A program made the translations under genes and the position numbers. Shown in pieces: positions 6,332 to 6,733 of a stretch of DNA of 6,733 bases. The DNA comes from Kiritimatiellales bacterium (GTDB lineage: Bacteria; Verrucomicrobiota; Kiritimatiellia; Kiritimatiellales; Pontiellaceae), in contig JAUXGY010000093.1 in the NCBI GenBank assembly GCA_030621805.1, positions 1 to 6,733 on the forward strand. The letters are read 5' to 3'. The notes beneath the pieces were generated by a model, which worked only from the letters and a program-made list of their open reading frames with translations, was not told the DNA's origin and ran no database searches. Every line of letters begins with the position of its first letter. Position 1 is the stretch's first letter.

Positions 6332-6709
6332 CTATTTGCTATTGTTCGTACCTCCGAGCAGCAAATCTACTCCGAACATGGAGGCTACCGCTGCTGTGAG
6401 CCAGAATGAAAGCACAGTCACAACCACGCATGCACCAAGCGATGCCCAGAAGTTCAGTCCTTTGGAAAGAAACCAAGGCATAAGAAGGAACATTGGAAGA
6501 GTCGGGATGACATACCAAAAAGTATAGTAAGCATGACGAGCAACCTTTTCGGTACCTTGCCGCTCGATATGCAACCAGATCATCACCATGATCGTGACAA
6601 ATGGCAAAGCTGCAATTAGCGCACCCAACCTGTCTGTTCGCTTGGCCACTTCTGACACCACTACGATGACCAATGCAGTCACTGCGTATTTGGTAATGTA
6701 TAATAACAT
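6332..6709 (-). CDS. DUF3147-type small membrane protein
   Basis: This is a 125-residue, highly hydrophobic protein with the pattern of the DUF3147 family (function unknown). Four hydrophobic segments lie near 3-20, 28-46, 61-81 and 88-112. The family-like core is VVVSEVAKRTDRLGALIAALP (16-36), MIWLHIERQGTEKVARHAYYTFWYVIPTLPMF (43-74), and a final helix ending at FGVDLLLGG. The length is normal and the frame intact. The start ATG (6709-6707) has AAGGAA 4 nt upstream. The gene stands alone, converging on the SHD1 operon. Its codons (many TTG, CTT, GCA, ACT) differ from the GC-ending codons of tgt and secD, which may mean later acquisition or merely low expression. Confidence 0.85.
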   Translation of the reverse strand: MLLYITKYAVTALVIVVVSEVAKRTDRLGALIAALPFVTIMVMIWLHIERQGTEKVARHAYYTFWYVIPTLPMFLLMPWFLSKGLNFWASLGACVVVTVLSFWLTAAVASMFGVDLLLGGTNNSK

Positions 6710-6733
6710 TTTATTCCTTATTAGACGGAAGCC

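Noticed and set aside
6157..6527. Plus-strand open frames past the SHD1 gene
   Set aside because: They straddle the end of the SHD1 gene and the antisense of the DUF3147-type gene, with no recognisable content.
1..6733. CRISPR array, insertion sequence, tRNA or rRNA
   Set aside because: I saw no regularly spaced long direct repeats, transposase motifs, terminal inverted repeats or cloverleaf/rRNA sequence. The heptads are too short and contiguous for CRISPR.

Overview
The window looks like a chromosomal segment of a bacterium from the PVC group (Planctomycetes, Verrucomicrobia, Lentisphaerae, Kiritimatiellota). Kiritimatiellota or Lentisphaerae is my best guess. This rests on a secreted protein that begins with an SHD1 (SLA1 homology 1) domain and on its partner, which joins a TonB-like anchor to a PA14-like domain. 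Both architectures are, from memory, typical of that group. The placement is an inference; no rRNA or other phylogenetic marker was compared.

Positions 1-3878 are all on the minus strand and read as one operon, in the order DUF975-type membrane protein, tgt, yajC, secD. Tgt (tRNA-guanine transglycosylase) carries all its catalytic and zinc residues. YajC and SecD are accessory subunits of the Sec translocon. The order tgt-yajC-secD is the conserved bacterial one, but the usual upstream queA is replaced here by the DUF975-type gene. The tgt stop codon touches the yajC start, and yajC is 14 nt from secD. secD runs off the left edge of the window, so its C-terminus, and whether it is fused to SecF, cannot be seen. 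Seven-base tandem repeats lie at both ends of tgt: a degenerate array between tgt and the DUF975-type gene, and an exact two-copy repeat inside the last tgt codons.

Positions 3879-4279 are a divergent intergenic region without a convincing gene. It has several palindromic elements and must contain the promoters of both flanking units, though only one weak promoter candidate is visible.

Positions 4280-6202 hold a two-gene plus-strand operon. The first gene encodes a single-pass envelope protein with a Pro/Lys-rich linker like TonB and a PA14-like beta-sandwich in place of a TonB C-terminal domain. The second encodes an exported SHD1-domain protein. They are 15 nt apart and probably act together at the cell envelope; their function is unknown. 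This pair is the least characterised part of the window.

Positions 6332-6709 hold a minus-strand gene for a small DUF3147-type membrane protein, convergent with the operon. Its codon choice differs from that of the secD-tgt block.
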